Part shown: positions 44,116 through 52,212 of the stretch, piece by piece | How the letters are laid out: every line of letters begins with the position of its first letter | How positions within the stretch are numbered: position 1 is the stretch's first letter | NCBI RefSeq assembly: GCF_039524015.1 | Contig: NZ_BAAAGF010000002.1 | Span: 124,001-188,000 of the forward strand | Source of the DNA: Gaetbulibacter_B jejuensis | Lineage (GTDB): Bacteria > Bacteroidota > Bacteroidia > Flavobacteriales > Flavobacteriaceae | DNA: 64,000 nucleotides | Reading direction: 5' to 3' | Made by a program: the position numbers and the translations under genes | The notes under the pieces: generated by a model | Told to the model about the DNA's origin: nothing | What the model saw: only the letters and a program-made list of their open reading frames with translations | Databases searched by the model: none

Positions 44116-45033
44116 TTATAAGTTTAAGTAATTAAATGCTTTTTCAGCAAATGCATTATTAACTGTTCGACATTCTTCTAGAACTTCATCATAGGATTGA
44201 AGTTTGTTTAAATCGTCTTTATAGTTTGAAAAGGTTGAAATAACAGGTTGGTATTTAAAATCGTAAAACTTGGTTGAATTAGGAAACACCATAACTTTTT
44301 TATTAAACAACATTGCCCAATACATAGCATGGTAGCTATCGGTCAAAACTATGTTTGATGAAGCTATAAACTCAACCATTGCTTCAAAAGTGGAGTTGTT
44401 TGCTATACTTTCAAAGTCTGAAAATTTTGAAATAACCTTTTTGTTTCTGAGTGTTTTTTGATGAAAAACAATACCAATTTCTCTGGTTTCATCAAACGAA
44501 GTATCAAAAATAGGATGCATGCAGCTTACACAAGGTATCCATTCTTCAGTTCTGCCATAATCTCTAACACCTACTAAACCATAATTGCTAGGTGTAATAT
44601 TGTATTTAATTTGTTTTCCGTAAAGTTTTGAGCTTTTGCTATTATGACCAACTCCCCAAAACACAATTTTTTTATCGGTTTGAGATAGTTTTTCAAGCAT
44701 ATTCATGTGCATGTTAAAACCTGGTCGGTTTAGCAATCCACCTCCTCCAATAATAAGAGCATTTTCGCAAATAGTCTTGTGCCAATTGTCTCTAACGCTA
44801 TCGTCATTATTTTTGTAATCAAACAAATCGAGAGCTTTTCCTTTTAATTCATCAAAGTAATGATGAGGTGCACAGTAAAAGTCGCCAACATTGTTTGGGT
44901 CTAATCTATGTAGGTTAACAACATCGTTATTGTGTTGATACGGATTGGAAACTATTCGCTCAATAACTTCTTTTTTATTGCGCGCTCTCTCAAAGTGTGA
45001 TAGTTTTTTCTTGAAAAAATTAAGGTAGCTCAT
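44116..45033 (-). CDS. Polysaccharide pyruvyl transferase family protein
   Basis: This is a 305-residue protein of the family that transfers pyruvate from phosphoenolpyruvate onto sugars as a ketal. Typical segments are NNVGDFYCAPHHYF near residue 50, the glycine-rich NALIIGGGGLLN, KIVFWGVGHN and VLTDSYHAMYWAMLF near the C-terminus. Some family members do other transfers, so the exact reaction is not certain. It is first in a minus-strand operon continuing into a glycosyltransferase, tsaC, the CCA enzyme and ctaA. It is divergent from the WaaP-like kinase gene. Confidence 0.88.
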   Translation of the reverse strand: MSYLNFFKKKLSHFERARNKKEVIERIVSNPYQHNNDVVNLHRLDPNNVGDFYCAPHHYFDELKGKALDLFDYKNNDDSVRDNWHKTICENALIIGGGGLLNRPGFNMHMNMLEKLSQTDKKIVFWGVGHNSKSSKLYGKQIKYNITPSNYGLVGVRDYGRTEEWIPCVSCMHPIFDTSFDETREIGIVFHQKTLRNKKVISKFSDFESIANNSTFEAMVEFIASSNIVLTDSYHAMYWAMLFNKKVMVFPNSTKFYDFKYQPVISTFSNYKDDLNKLQSYDEVLEECRTVNNAFAEKAFNYLNL

Positions 45034-45136
45034 ACAATTGGCAAAGTAAATAAATTATATAAAAGTATTAAACACTTTATGATTATATGTTACTTTTATA
45101 CTCTTATATAAAAATACGAAATTATTGAGCAGGTTT

Positions 45137-45910
45137 ATGGGAATTACAATAGTATTGGCAGATAACTCAAAATTGAATAAGGAAAAAGTTCTTAAGTCAA
45201 TTGATAATTTTGACCACGAAGGGAAATTAATAGGTTATGGTTCTAGAAATAAAATTAAAAAGATAACAATTGATAATGCAGAGTACAATATTAAGTCCTT
45301 TAAAAACCCTAATGTAGTTAACCAAATTGTCTATCGTTTTTTTAGAAAAAGTAAAGCTGAACGTTCTTTTTTATACGCGAAGCGTTTGCTAAAAATGGGT
45401 GTTTTAACACCAACTCCAGTGGCATTTGTAGAGTATAAATCTATTTTTACATTTGGAAGAAGCTATTACATTAGTGAGCAGTTAAAATATGATTTCACTA
45501 TAAGAAAACTTATTGATGAGCCTAAATATGAAGATTACGAAAACATATTAAGACAGTTTACTCAATTTACCTATGACTTGCACGAAAAGGGAATTCATTT
45601 TTTAGATCATTCTCCAGGAAATACACTTATAAAAAAGACCAATTCTGGTTATGAGTTTTATTTAGTAGACCTTAACCGAATGGATTTTAAAACATTAAAC
45701 TATCAAGAACGTTTAGCTAATTTTGCACGCTTGTCTCCAAAAGATTATATGTTAGATATAATAAGTGATGAGTATGCTAAATTAATGAACAAGCCTAGTG
45801 ATGAAGTTAGAGAACGCATGTACTTTTATTCTCAAAAATTTTCTTCAGGGTTTAAAAAGAAAGAAGCTTTTAAAAAGAAATACTTTTTTTGGAGGAAGAA
45901 AAAACGCTAA
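45137..45910 (+). CDS. Lipopolysaccharide/Kdo kinase-like protein (WaaP/KdkA type)
   Basis: This is a 257-residue protein with the kinase fold of LPS kinases. An ATP-binding strand YNIKSFK (Lys53) is followed by AERSFLYAKRLLKMG, with a candidate alpha-C glutamate. The catalytic loop GIHFLDHSPGNTLI has Asp157 and Asn162. The metal site FYLVDLNRM has Asp178. Enzymes of this type phosphorylate Kdo or heptose in the inner core on the cytoplasmic side. The tail is strongly basic (FWRKKKR), which suits membrane attachment. I chose the ATG at 45137; the frame extends four codons to a TTG. Its stop overlaps that of the converging glycosyltransferase by 4 bp. Confidence 0.87.
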   Translation: MGITIVLADNSKLNKEKVLKSIDNFDHEGKLIGYGSRNKIKKITIDNAEYNIKSFKNPNVVNQIVYRFFRKSKAERSFLYAKRLLKMGVLTPTPVAFVEYKSIFTFGRSYYISEQLKYDFTIRKLIDEPKYEDYENILRQFTQFTYDLHEKGIHFLDHSPGNTLIKKTNSGYEFYLVDLNRMDFKTLNYQERLANFARLSPKDYMLDIISDEYAKLMNKPSDEVRERMYFYSQKFSSGFKKKEAFKKKYFFWRKKKR

Positions 45911-46668
45911 CGATTTTGCTTGTATAGGTTACGCAGTTTTGAATACTTTAAAAACCGTGTGTTGGCGGTTTGTACTGAAATAAAAAAACCATTAAAGCCA
46001 TCTAAGAATCCAAGTTTTAAAAAGTAAGATTGAAAAAATGCCCAAGTTGGATTAAAAAGTATTTTATATAAAGGTGCTTTTTTTCCTAATTTATAATAGG
46101 CTTCAGCCGAAATTGAGGTAAATAATTCTACTTTTTTATTGTACTCAGAGTAGGTGTCATAATTCCAATGAAGTATATCTCCTTTTAAAAAACCTGCCTT
46201 ATTGTTTTTATCGGTTAGAGCAATTCTATCATGCGGATTAATACCAGACCATTTTGCTTTTCTTCGGTCAAAAACACGCAATTTTTTATCAGGATACCAT
46301 GTTGTGTATTTTATCCATTGACCACAAAAACAATTTAAACGGTTGCTGTAATATCCATCATATTTCCAATTCGATTTTACATCTAAAATAGATTGTTGCA
46401 ACTTATCAGATAGGGCTTCGTCACCATCAAGAGAAACAATGTAGTCATGTTTTGCTTGCGCAATAGCAAAGTTTTTTTGTTCGATATAGCCTAAAAACTT
46501 CTGTTCAATAAACCTTACGTTAAATTTTTCGCAAATAGCTTTAGTGTTATCAGTCGAAAACGAATCTACAACTACTATTTCATCAACTACATTGCTTAAC
46601 GATTGAAGACATTCTTCAATTTTGCGTTCTTCGTTAAACGTAATTATTACACCAGATAGTTTTATCAT
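45907..46668 (-). CDS. Glycosyltransferase family 2, LPS core type (WaaE/KdtX-like)
   Basis: This is a 253-residue GT2 enzyme. The GT-A fold opens with LSGVIITFNEERKIEECLQSL, continues with EIVVVDSFSTDNT, and has the metal motif YIVSLDGDEAL (Asp-Gly-Asp). The segment YSNRLNCFCGQWIKY and the later WSGINPHDRI are typical of the WaaE/KdtX subgroup, which adds glucose to the heptose of the LPS inner core. The exact sugar is inferred. It converges on the WaaP-like gene with a 4-bp overlap and is divergent from the next GT2 gene. Confidence 0.9.
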   Translation of the reverse strand: MIKLSGVIITFNEERKIEECLQSLSNVVDEIVVVDSFSTDNTKAICEKFNVRFIEQKFLGYIEQKNFAIAQAKHDYIVSLDGDEALSDKLQQSILDVKSNWKYDGYYSNRLNCFCGQWIKYTTWYPDKKLRVFDRRKAKWSGINPHDRIALTDKNNKAGFLKGDILHWNYDTYSEYNKKVELFTSISAEAYYKLGKKAPLYKILFNPTWAFFQSYFLKLGFLDGFNGFFISVQTANTRFLKYSKLRNLYKQNR

Positions 46669-46772
46669 TTAAAAAATATTGATGTTGTAAAAGTACGTAT
46701 TTTGTAATTATTCAATAGCCATATCAATAGTTTTAAAACCCCTTTTTCAAAATATAATGTATACTATTTGCT

Positions 46773-46780
46773 TATATTTG
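46773..46780 (+). promoter_or_regulatory. -7 promoter element (TATATTTG)
   Basis: This exact TAnnTTTG match lies 33 bp before the ATG of the plus-strand glycosyltransferase at 46814. Confidence 0.6.
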
Positions 46781-46813
46781 CACCAATTAATTACACAAGA
46801 AAAACCCAATTAA

Positions 46814-47635
46814 ATGGCATTTCCTAAAATAACAGTTATAATCGCTACGTACAATAAAACCGATTGGTTAGAGAAAGTACTTTATGGTTATAGTGTGCAA
46901 ACCTATAAGGATTTTGATATTATAATTGCTGATGATGGCTCTACTCATGAAACCAAAGAGCTTATTGATAGGTTTAAAGCAGATTATCCTGTAGAAATCA
47001 CTCATGCTTGGCATGAAGATAAAGGATATAGACGCCAAAAAATATTAAATGAAGCCATTGTAATGGCAAAAAACGAGTATATCCTATTTACTGATGGTGA
47101 TTGTATTCCAAGAGAAGACTTTGTAGAAACGCATGCTAAATTTGCTGAAGAAGGGTATTTCTTATCTGGTGGTTATTGCAAATTACCAATGGATATTAGC
47201 GAAACCATAGCTGAAGATGATATTAAATCAAAACGTTGTTTTGAAGTAAAATGGTTAAAATCTCAAGGAGAACTTAACTGGAAAAACAAGTTGAAGCTTT
47301 CTGCTAAAAATGGATATGCTGATTTTATGGATAAGATAACACCAACAGGAGCAACATTTAATAACTGTAATTCTTCTGCTTGGAAAACCGATTTAATTGC
47401 CATTAACGGTTATGACGAACGCATGCAATATGGTGGTCCTGATAGAGAATTGGGAGAACGCCTAGTTAATAATGGAATTAAAACAAAACAAATACGCTAT
47501 AAAGCCATTTGTTTACATTTGGATCATGCTAGAGGTTATAAAACGCAAGAGTCGCTAGATCGTAATTTAGCCATTAGAGCTAAAGTGAAAAAGGAAAACT
47601 TAAAGTGGACAGAGTACGGAATTAAGAAAGGTTAG
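46814..47635 (+). CDS. Glycosyltransferase family 2 (galactosyltransferase-like C-terminal)
   Basis: This is a 273-residue GT2 enzyme. It opens with ITVIIATYNKTDWLEKVL, followed by DIIIADDGSTHETK and the metal motif YILFTDGDCIPR (Asp-Gly-Asp). A galactosyltransferase-like C-terminal part contains NNCNSSAWKTDLIAINGYDER and a GGPDRELGERL segment (catalytic Asp/Glu). It probably adds a hexose to the core oligosaccharide or surface glycan. Its stop overlaps the converging heptosyltransferase stop by 4 bp. An exact -7 box lies upstream. Confidence 0.9.
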   Translation: MAFPKITVIIATYNKTDWLEKVLYGYSVQTYKDFDIIIADDGSTHETKELIDRFKADYPVEITHAWHEDKGYRRQKILNEAIVMAKNEYILFTDGDCIPREDFVETHAKFAEEGYFLSGGYCKLPMDISETIAEDDIKSKRCFEVKWLKSQGELNWKNKLKLSAKNGYADFMDKITPTGATFNNCNSSAWKTDLIAINGYDERMQYGGPDRELGERLVNNGIKTKQIRYKAICLHLDHARGYKTQESLDRNLAIRAKVKKENLKWTEYGIKKG

Positions 47636-48699
47636 TTTAAACGTTTTAAAAACGTTTTTAATTCCTCATCAAAATACGTTGGTTTAAATTGAGAGTATAA
47701 TTCTGCAGCTTTAGATTTTAATTCCTTAGGATGTTTTATGTTTAAATAAGGCTCTTGATTATAATCTTTTAAGTGAACCGAAACATGGGTTTTACCATCG
47801 TCAAACATATTCCAAGCTTCTTTTTTTATCCATGGAGAAAATATAGTAAACGTTGGAATTTGTAACGCTTTGGCCATATTAATTGCACCACCTTCGTTAC
47901 CTATTAAAGCATCGCAATGAGATGTTATTGCTAAAAAATCTCGCAAGCTTTTTCCAAACACTTCAAAATAGATTTGCATTTTGGTTTGTGCATTGCACAA
48001 CTCATAAATAGTTTTGGCTTCAGCTTCTTGCTTAGGGATATAATTAAATAATAGTTGAGCTTCAGGTTGCTCATTAACAATAGTATTTATCGTTTTTGCC
48101 ATATACTCAAAAGGATATGTTTTGGAGCTACCACTTCCCAAAACACCTATCATGTATAAAGGTTTCTCTAAACTAATATCATGACCGAGTAAAAAGTCTC
48201 TAGCGTTTTGCTTTTCAGAATCAGTAAGGTGAATTTTTGGTCTAACAATATGTAAAGGGTCAATTCCTAAAGGCGTTAATAATTGCAGTCTGTTTTCTAT
48301 AGCTAATCCTGCATTAGTATCAGCTTTCAATTTATTTTTAAAAAGATGATTGTAAATTAATGCGTTAGGACCTTTGTCTAATGAAATTCTGATTTTAGCT
48401 TTCGTAAAATAACTTATTATATTACTAGATATTTTAGAGTAAACATCTATTACAGCATCATAATGTTCCTTTTTTAGCTGTTTCGCAAATTGATATAGTT
48501 TTAGCTTGCTTTTTTCAAGTTCGGGTGTAAAAAAATGAAACTTATCAATAAAAGGATGGTTTTCAACAACAGGATAGGTGTGAGAGTTGATAATGTAATG
48601 CACTTCAGCATCAGGATATTTTTGCTTTATAGCCTCAAACAAAATGCTTGTTGCCAAAACATCACCTATCATTTTTTGTTGAATGATTAAAACTTTCAA
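47632..48699 (-). CDS. Glycosyltransferase family 9 (ADP-heptose:LPS heptosyltransferase type)
   Basis: This is a 355-residue GT-B enzyme. The N-terminal KVLIIQQKMIGDVLATSILFEAIKQKYP is the classic heptosyltransferase opening (read here as IIQQKMIGDVL). The C-terminal domain has the donor-site segment CDALIGNEGGAINMAKAL. Such enzymes transfer L-glycero-D-manno-heptose to Kdo or the inner core. The start must be TTG at 48699, because the conserved opening begins there and the next ATG (codon 10) would cut into it. It follows dapD by 49 bp on the same strand and may be co-transcribed with it. Confidence 0.92.
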   Translation of the reverse strand: MKVLIIQQKMIGDVLATSILFEAIKQKYPDAEVHYIINSHTYPVVENHPFIDKFHFFTPELEKSKLKLYQFAKQLKKEHYDAVIDVYSKISSNIISYFTKAKIRISLDKGPNALIYNHLFKNKLKADTNAGLAIENRLQLLTPLGIDPLHIVRPKIHLTDSEKQNARDFLLGHDISLEKPLYMIGVLGSGSSKTYPFEYMAKTINTIVNEQPEAQLLFNYIPKQEAEAKTIYELCNAQTKMQIYFEVFGKSLRDFLAITSHCDALIGNEGGAINMAKALQIPTFTIFSPWIKKEAWNMFDDGKTHVSVHLKDYNQEPYLNIKHPKELKSKAAELYSQFKPTYFDEELKTFLKRLN

Positions 48700-48748
48700 A
48701 CTATAAGTTTTCTTAAATCATTAGCAGAAACACTAACTCAGTTTAAAT

Positions 48749-49564
48749 TTACACAGCAACGTCGTACTCTCTTAAAGCATCATTAAGAGAAGTTTTCTTG
48801 TCAGTACTTTCTTTACGCTTACCAATTATCAATGCACATGGCACTTGGTATTCGCCAGCAGCAAATTTTTTGGTATAACTTCCAGGAATAACAACTGAAC
48901 GTGCTGGCACAATACCTTTCATTTCAACAGGTTCATCTCCTGTAACATCAATAATTTTTGTACTCATAGTCAGTACAACATTAGCACCAAGTACAGCTTC
49001 TTTTTCAACACGAACGCCTTCAACAACTATACAACGACTACCAATAAATGCACCATCTTCAATAATTACAGGAGCAGCTTGTAAAGGTTCTAAAACTCCA
49101 CCAATACCAACACCACCCGAAAGGTGAACGTTTTTTCCTATTTGAGCGCAACTACCCACAGTTGCCCAAGTGTCAACCATGGTGCCTTCATCAACATAAG
49201 CACCAATATTAACATAACTAGGCATTAATATAGTGCCAGATGAAATATAAGCACCATGTCTTGCTACAGCATGTGGTACTACTCTTATACCTTTTTCAGC
49301 ATAGTTACGTTTTAAAGGAATTTTATCATGATACTCAAAAATACCAACTTCTAGCGTTTCCATTTGTTGAATAGGGAAATACAATACCACAGCTTTTTTA
49401 ACCCATTCGTTAACTTGCCAACCGTTAGCGGTAGGTTCAGCAACTCTTAATTCTCCAGCGTCTAGTAAGTTAACTACTTTTCTAATGCTGTCAATTGTGT
49501 TTTGATCTTTTAAAAGTGCTCTGTCTTCCCAAGCATTTTCAATAATGGTCTGTAATTCTGTCAT
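48749..49564 (-). CDS. dapD: 2,3,4,5-tetrahydropyridine-2,6-dicarboxylate N-succinyltransferase
   Basis: This is a 271-residue trimeric acyltransferase of the succinylase branch of diaminopimelate synthesis, which serves lysine and peptidoglycan. The N-terminal helical domain ends at about residue 95. The left-handed beta helix with hexapeptide repeats runs from about 100 to 235 (MPSYVNIGAYVDEGTMVDTW, shown as MPSYVNIGAYVDEG; GGVGIGGVLEPLQ). The final part (VPCALIIGKR) is typical. An exact -7 box lies upstream, and the gene is divergent from ruvX. Confidence 0.97.
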   Translation of the reverse strand: MTELQTIIENAWEDRALLKDQNTIDSIRKVVNLLDAGELRVAEPTANGWQVNEWVKKAVVLYFPIQQMETLEVGIFEYHDKIPLKRNYAEKGIRVVPHAVARHGAYISSGTILMPSYVNIGAYVDEGTMVDTWATVGSCAQIGKNVHLSGGVGIGGVLEPLQAAPVIIEDGAFIGSRCIVVEGVRVEKEAVLGANVVLTMSTKIIDVTGDEPVEMKGIVPARSVVIPGSYTKKFAAGEYQVPCALIIGKRKESTDKKTSLNDALREYDVAV

Positions 49565-49592
49565 TGGTATAATTTAAGTTTTAAACTAGCTA

Positions 49593-49600
49593 CAAAGATA
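49593..49600 (-). promoter_or_regulatory. -7 promoter element (TATCTTTG) of dapD
   Basis: This exact TAnnTTTG match on the minus strand lies 28 bp before the dapD ATG. Confidence 0.65.
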
Positions 49601-49740
49601 GTTCTATAATTTTAAGAGAAAAAAATAAAATAATATGTGACCTATCTGTTTTATGTGTGTCTTAAAAATGATTAATGAGTGGTTTTGTTTAGTTAGAGGG
49701 AAATTAAATCATCAGTTAATTAATAGCTAATTATTTTAAT

Positions 49741-49772
49741 AACTCTTCCTTTTTATAAAGGGAGAGTTTTTT
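49741..49772 (+). terminator. Terminator-like hairpin upstream of ruvX
   Basis: A 12-bp stem with one G-T pair (AACTCTTCCTTT at 49741-49752 with AAAGGGAGAGTT at 49757-49768) has a 4-nt loop and is followed by T-runs on the plus strand. No annotated plus-strand gene ends here, because dapD reads away. It may end a short unannotated transcript or insulate ruvX. Confidence 0.65.
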
Positions 49773-49779
49773 ATTATGT

Positions 49780-49787
49780 TACCTTTG
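49780..49787 (+). promoter_or_regulatory. -7 promoter element (TACCTTTG) of ruvX
   Basis: This exact TAnnTTTG match ends 8 bp before the ruvX ATG and directly after the terminator-like hairpin. The transcript would have only a few leader bases. Confidence 0.62.
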
Positions 49788-49795
49788 CAATCAAT

Positions 49796-50206
49796 ATGGC
49801 AAGAATTTTAGCAATAGATTTTGGTACTAAAAGAACAGGAATAGCTGTAACTGATGAGTTGCAAATTATAGCTTCTGGGTTAACAACTGTTGAAACTAAA
49901 GACTTGTTTGCTTTTTTAAAAGAGTATGTCTCTAATGAATCTGTAGAGCTATTTGTTATTGGAGAGCCTAAGCGTTTAAATAATGAAGCCTCTGAAAGTG
50001 AGGTAGCTATTAAACCATTTATTGATAAGCTTACGAAGACTTTTCCTGATATACCATTTACAAGAGTTGATGAACGTTTTACTTCTAAAATGGCGTTTCA
50101 AACCATGATAGATAGTGGGTTGACTAAAAAACAACGAAAAAATAAAGCCTTAGTAGATGAAATTAGTGCTACAATAATACTTCAAAGTTACCTGTATTCG
50201 AGATAA
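49796..50206 (+). CDS. ruvX: Putative pre-16S rRNA nuclease / Holliday junction resolvase (YqgF family)
   Basis: This is a 136-residue RNase H-fold nuclease of the YqgF/RuvX family. The catalytic opening ILAIDFGTKRTGIAVTDE carries the first Asp, IGEPKR is the central motif, and FTRVDERFTSKMA and VDEISATIIL supply the remaining acidic residues. Family members process the 5' end of 16S rRNA, and a role in recombination has also been proposed. The order dapD, ruvX, def, DUF5606, mazG is, as I recall, usual in this family of bacteria, here with one T9SS gene inserted between ruvX and def. Confidence 0.93.
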   Translation: MARILAIDFGTKRTGIAVTDELQIIASGLTTVETKDLFAFLKEYVSNESVELFVIGEPKRLNNEASESEVAIKPFIDKLTKTFPDIPFTRVDERFTSKMAFQTMIDSGLTKKQRKNKALVDEISATIILQSYLYSR

Positions 50207-50284
50207 AATAGGGCTATAAAGTGTATTTTATCAGTAAATTAAGGTATTTCAACTAAATTATTTTAGGCATTTGCTCCTGAGATA

Positions 50285-50292
50285 TATGTTTG
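50285..50292 (+). promoter_or_regulatory. -7 promoter element (TATGTTTG)
   Basis: This exact TAnnTTTG match lies 28 bp before the ATG of the T9SS type A protein at 50321. Confidence 0.6.
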
Positions 50293-50320
50293 GCTTGGTA
50301 ATTATTTAAAACCCCAAACT

Positions 50321-50917
50321 ATGAAAAACAACTACTATTTATTTTTATTACTTATAATAGGCCTATTTGGTTTTAATAAAGTAAACGCGCAATCTTGCCC
50401 TCCAACAGGATTCTCTAATGGATCTTCATTGTATTTCTTTTATGACTCAGGAACTTCTCTATGTGAGAACAGACCAACTACTGTAAATGTAGGAACTAGT
50501 GTTTTTACACTATCTAGTTGTGATGACGAGTATTCTATTTATGGATTAACATCTGGAGACCCAGTTGCTCCACCAAACACTTTTATAGCTGATTTTGGTT
50601 ATGCAACTTGCGAATACACTGACGGAACACTTACTAACGAAACACTATCGATAAAACAAGTTGAAGCAATTTTTAATTCTTTAAGAGTGTTTCCAAACCC
50701 AGTAACTACTGGAAATACATTAAACGTAAAGTTTCAATCTAATGTTTCGGCAAGTATTAATATATATTCAGTAACAGGAAAATTAGTTTTAACTGAAAAT
50801 ACTGATAATTTAAGTGTAAAACCTTTAAGTATTTCTAATTTACCTAACGGTATTTATATGGTTCAAATTACATCTAACAATCTATCTATTTCAAAGAAGG
50901 TTGTAGTAATGAGATAA
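50321..50917 (+). CDS. Small secreted protein with T9SS type A sorting domain
   Basis: This is a 198-residue protein. A signal peptide (YLFLLLIIGLFGFNKVNAQ) is followed by a small Cys-containing domain of about 85 residues (CPPTGFSNGSSLYFFYD; six Cys in total). The C-terminal 75-residue type A sorting domain has VFPNPVTTGN, INIYSVTGK, NGIYMVQI and a final KKVVVMR. T9SS would export it and anchor it to surface lipopolysaccharide. The function of the small domain is unknown. It has its own -7 box and a strong terminator, so it is an independent unit between ruvX and def. Confidence 0.92.
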   Translation: MKNNYYLFLLLIIGLFGFNKVNAQSCPPTGFSNGSSLYFFYDSGTSLCENRPTTVNVGTSVFTLSSCDDEYSIYGLTSGDPVAPPNTFIADFGYATCEYTDGTLTNETLSIKQVEAIFNSLRVFPNPVTTGNTLNVKFQSNVSASINIYSVTGKLVLTENTDNLSVKPLSISNLPNGIYMVQITSNNLSISKKVVVMR

Positions 50918-50940
50918 AAAATATTCAAACTCAAATATTA

Positions 50941-50967
50941 AACTCCTTACAGTGTAAGGAGTTTTTT
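50941..50967 (+). terminator. Rho-independent terminator
   Basis: A perfect 10-bp stem (AACTCCTTAC at 50941-50950 with GTAAGGAGTT at 50954-50963) has a 3-nt loop and a T-tract. It lies 23 bp after the stop of the T9SS type A gene. Confidence 0.93.
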
Positions 50968-51002
50968 TGTGCTTAAAAACTTCAAAAAAGGCATAAGAAT
51001 TG

Positions 51003-51010
51003 TATTTTTG
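51003..51010 (+). promoter_or_regulatory. -7 promoter element (TATTTTTG) of def
   Basis: This exact TAnnTTTG match lies 19 bp before the def ATG and after the preceding terminator. Confidence 0.65.
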
Positions 51011-51029
51011 CATCCGAAAATAAGAATTT

Positions 51030-51620
51030 ATGATTTTACCTATTGTTGCCTATGGCGATTCTGTTTTAAGAAAAAAAGCAGAAGAGATTACTAAAGATTA
51101 TCCTAATCTTAATGAACTTATTGATAATATGTACGATACTATGTATGGTGCGTATGGTGTAGGTTTGGCAGCACCACAAATAGGGTTGCCAATACGTTTG
51201 TTCTTGGTAGATACTGAACCGTTTTCAGAAGATGAATCGCATACTGAAGAAGAAAAGCAACAATTAAAAGCTTTTAAACAAACTTTTATAAACGCTAAAA
51301 TTTTAGAAGAAGAAGGTGATGAATGGGCTTTCAACGAAGGTTGCTTAAGTATTCCAGATGTAAGAGAAGATGTGTTTAGACAACCAAAAATAAAGATTCA
51401 ATATCAAGACGAAAATTTTGAAACACATGTCAAAGAGTTTGATGGTTTAATTGCGAGAGTTATTCAGCATGAATACGACCATATTGAAGGTGTTTTATTT
51501 ACTGATAAGTTATCGTCATTTAAAAAGCGACTTATAAAAGGAAAGCTAGCTAACATATCAAAAGGAAAAATAAAGATTGACTATAAAATGAAGTTTCCTT
51601 TAATGAAAAAGAAACGTTAA
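51030..51620 (+). CDS. def: Peptide deformylase
   Basis: This is a 196-residue metalloenzyme that removes the formyl group from the N-terminal Met of new proteins. All three motifs are present: GVGLAAPQIGLP (motif 1), EGCLSIPDV (motif 2, metal-binding Cys) and QHEYDHIEG (motif 3, two metal-binding His and the catalytic Glu). An insertion between motifs 1 and 2 (SEDESHTEEEKQQ) is charged. It has its own promoter box and is followed by DUF5606 with a separate promoter. Confidence 0.97.
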   Translation: MILPIVAYGDSVLRKKAEEITKDYPNLNELIDNMYDTMYGAYGVGLAAPQIGLPIRLFLVDTEPFSEDESHTEEEKQQLKAFKQTFINAKILEEEGDEWAFNEGCLSIPDVREDVFRQPKIKIQYQDENFETHVKEFDGLIARVIQHEYDHIEGVLFTDKLSSFKKRLIKGKLANISKGKIKIDYKMKFPLMKKKR

Positions 51621-51647
51621 TAGTTTTAATTCTTATTCACAAAAAAT

Positions 51648-51655
51648 TATATTTG
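51648..51655 (+). promoter_or_regulatory. -7 promoter element (TATATTTG)
   Basis: This exact TAnnTTTG match lies 28 bp before the ATG of the DUF5606 gene. Confidence 0.62.
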
Positions 51656-51683
51656 CCCACAACAAAAAAAGCCTGTTTAACAC

Positions 51684-52109
51684 ATGAGTTTAGATAAAAT
51701 TCTTTCTATTTCCGGAAAACCTGGATTATTTAAAATAGTAACGCAAACACGTGGAGGATTAATTGCCGAATCATTAATTGATAAAAAAAGACTATCAGTT
51801 AACATACACAGCAATGTAAGTGTACTTAGTGAAATAGCTATTTATACACTATCAGAAGAATTGCCACTATACAAAGTGTTTCTTAAAATAAAAGAGAAAG
51901 AAAACGGGCAAACTACATCAGTAAGTCATAAAGATGGTAAAGATGCCTTAGAAGAATATTTCTTTGAAGTTTTACCAGACTATGACGAAGATAGAGTATA
52001 TGCAAGCGACATAAAAAAGATTGTACAATGGTACAATTTACTTCACCAACACAACCTGTTGGAAAACCTTGAAGCTCTTGAAGATTCAACTTCTGAAGAA
52101 GAAGAATAA
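51684..52109 (+). CDS. DUF5606 family protein
   Basis: This 141-residue soluble protein matches the Bacteroidota-specific DUF5606 family: SLDKILSISGKPGLFKIV at the start, RGGLIAESLIDKKR, then EIAIYTLSEELPLYKVF. The N-terminal half looks like a small beta-barrel and the C-terminal half is helical with a strongly acidic tail (EDSTSEEEE). The function is unknown. Its steady position between def and mazG suggests a housekeeping role tied to translation or nucleotide hygiene, which is inference. Confidence 0.9.
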   Translation: MSLDKILSISGKPGLFKIVTQTRGGLIAESLIDKKRLSVNIHSNVSVLSEIAIYTLSEELPLYKVFLKIKEKENGQTTSVSHKDGKDALEEYFFEVLPDYDEDRVYASDIKKIVQWYNLLHQHNLLENLEALEDSTSEEEE

Positions 52110-52184
52110 CAATTTACATTTTTTTGGTTAATATGTTTTAATAAACATGTAGTAATACATGCTTTACTAAATAGCTATTAATCG

Positions 52185-52192
52185 TATTTTTG
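52185..52192 (+). promoter_or_regulatory. -7 promoter element (TATTTTTG) of mazG
   Basis: This exact TAnnTTTG match lies 20 bp before the mazG ATG. Confidence 0.62.
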
Positions 52193-52212
52193 GGTCTTAA
52201 TATTATCAAAAC

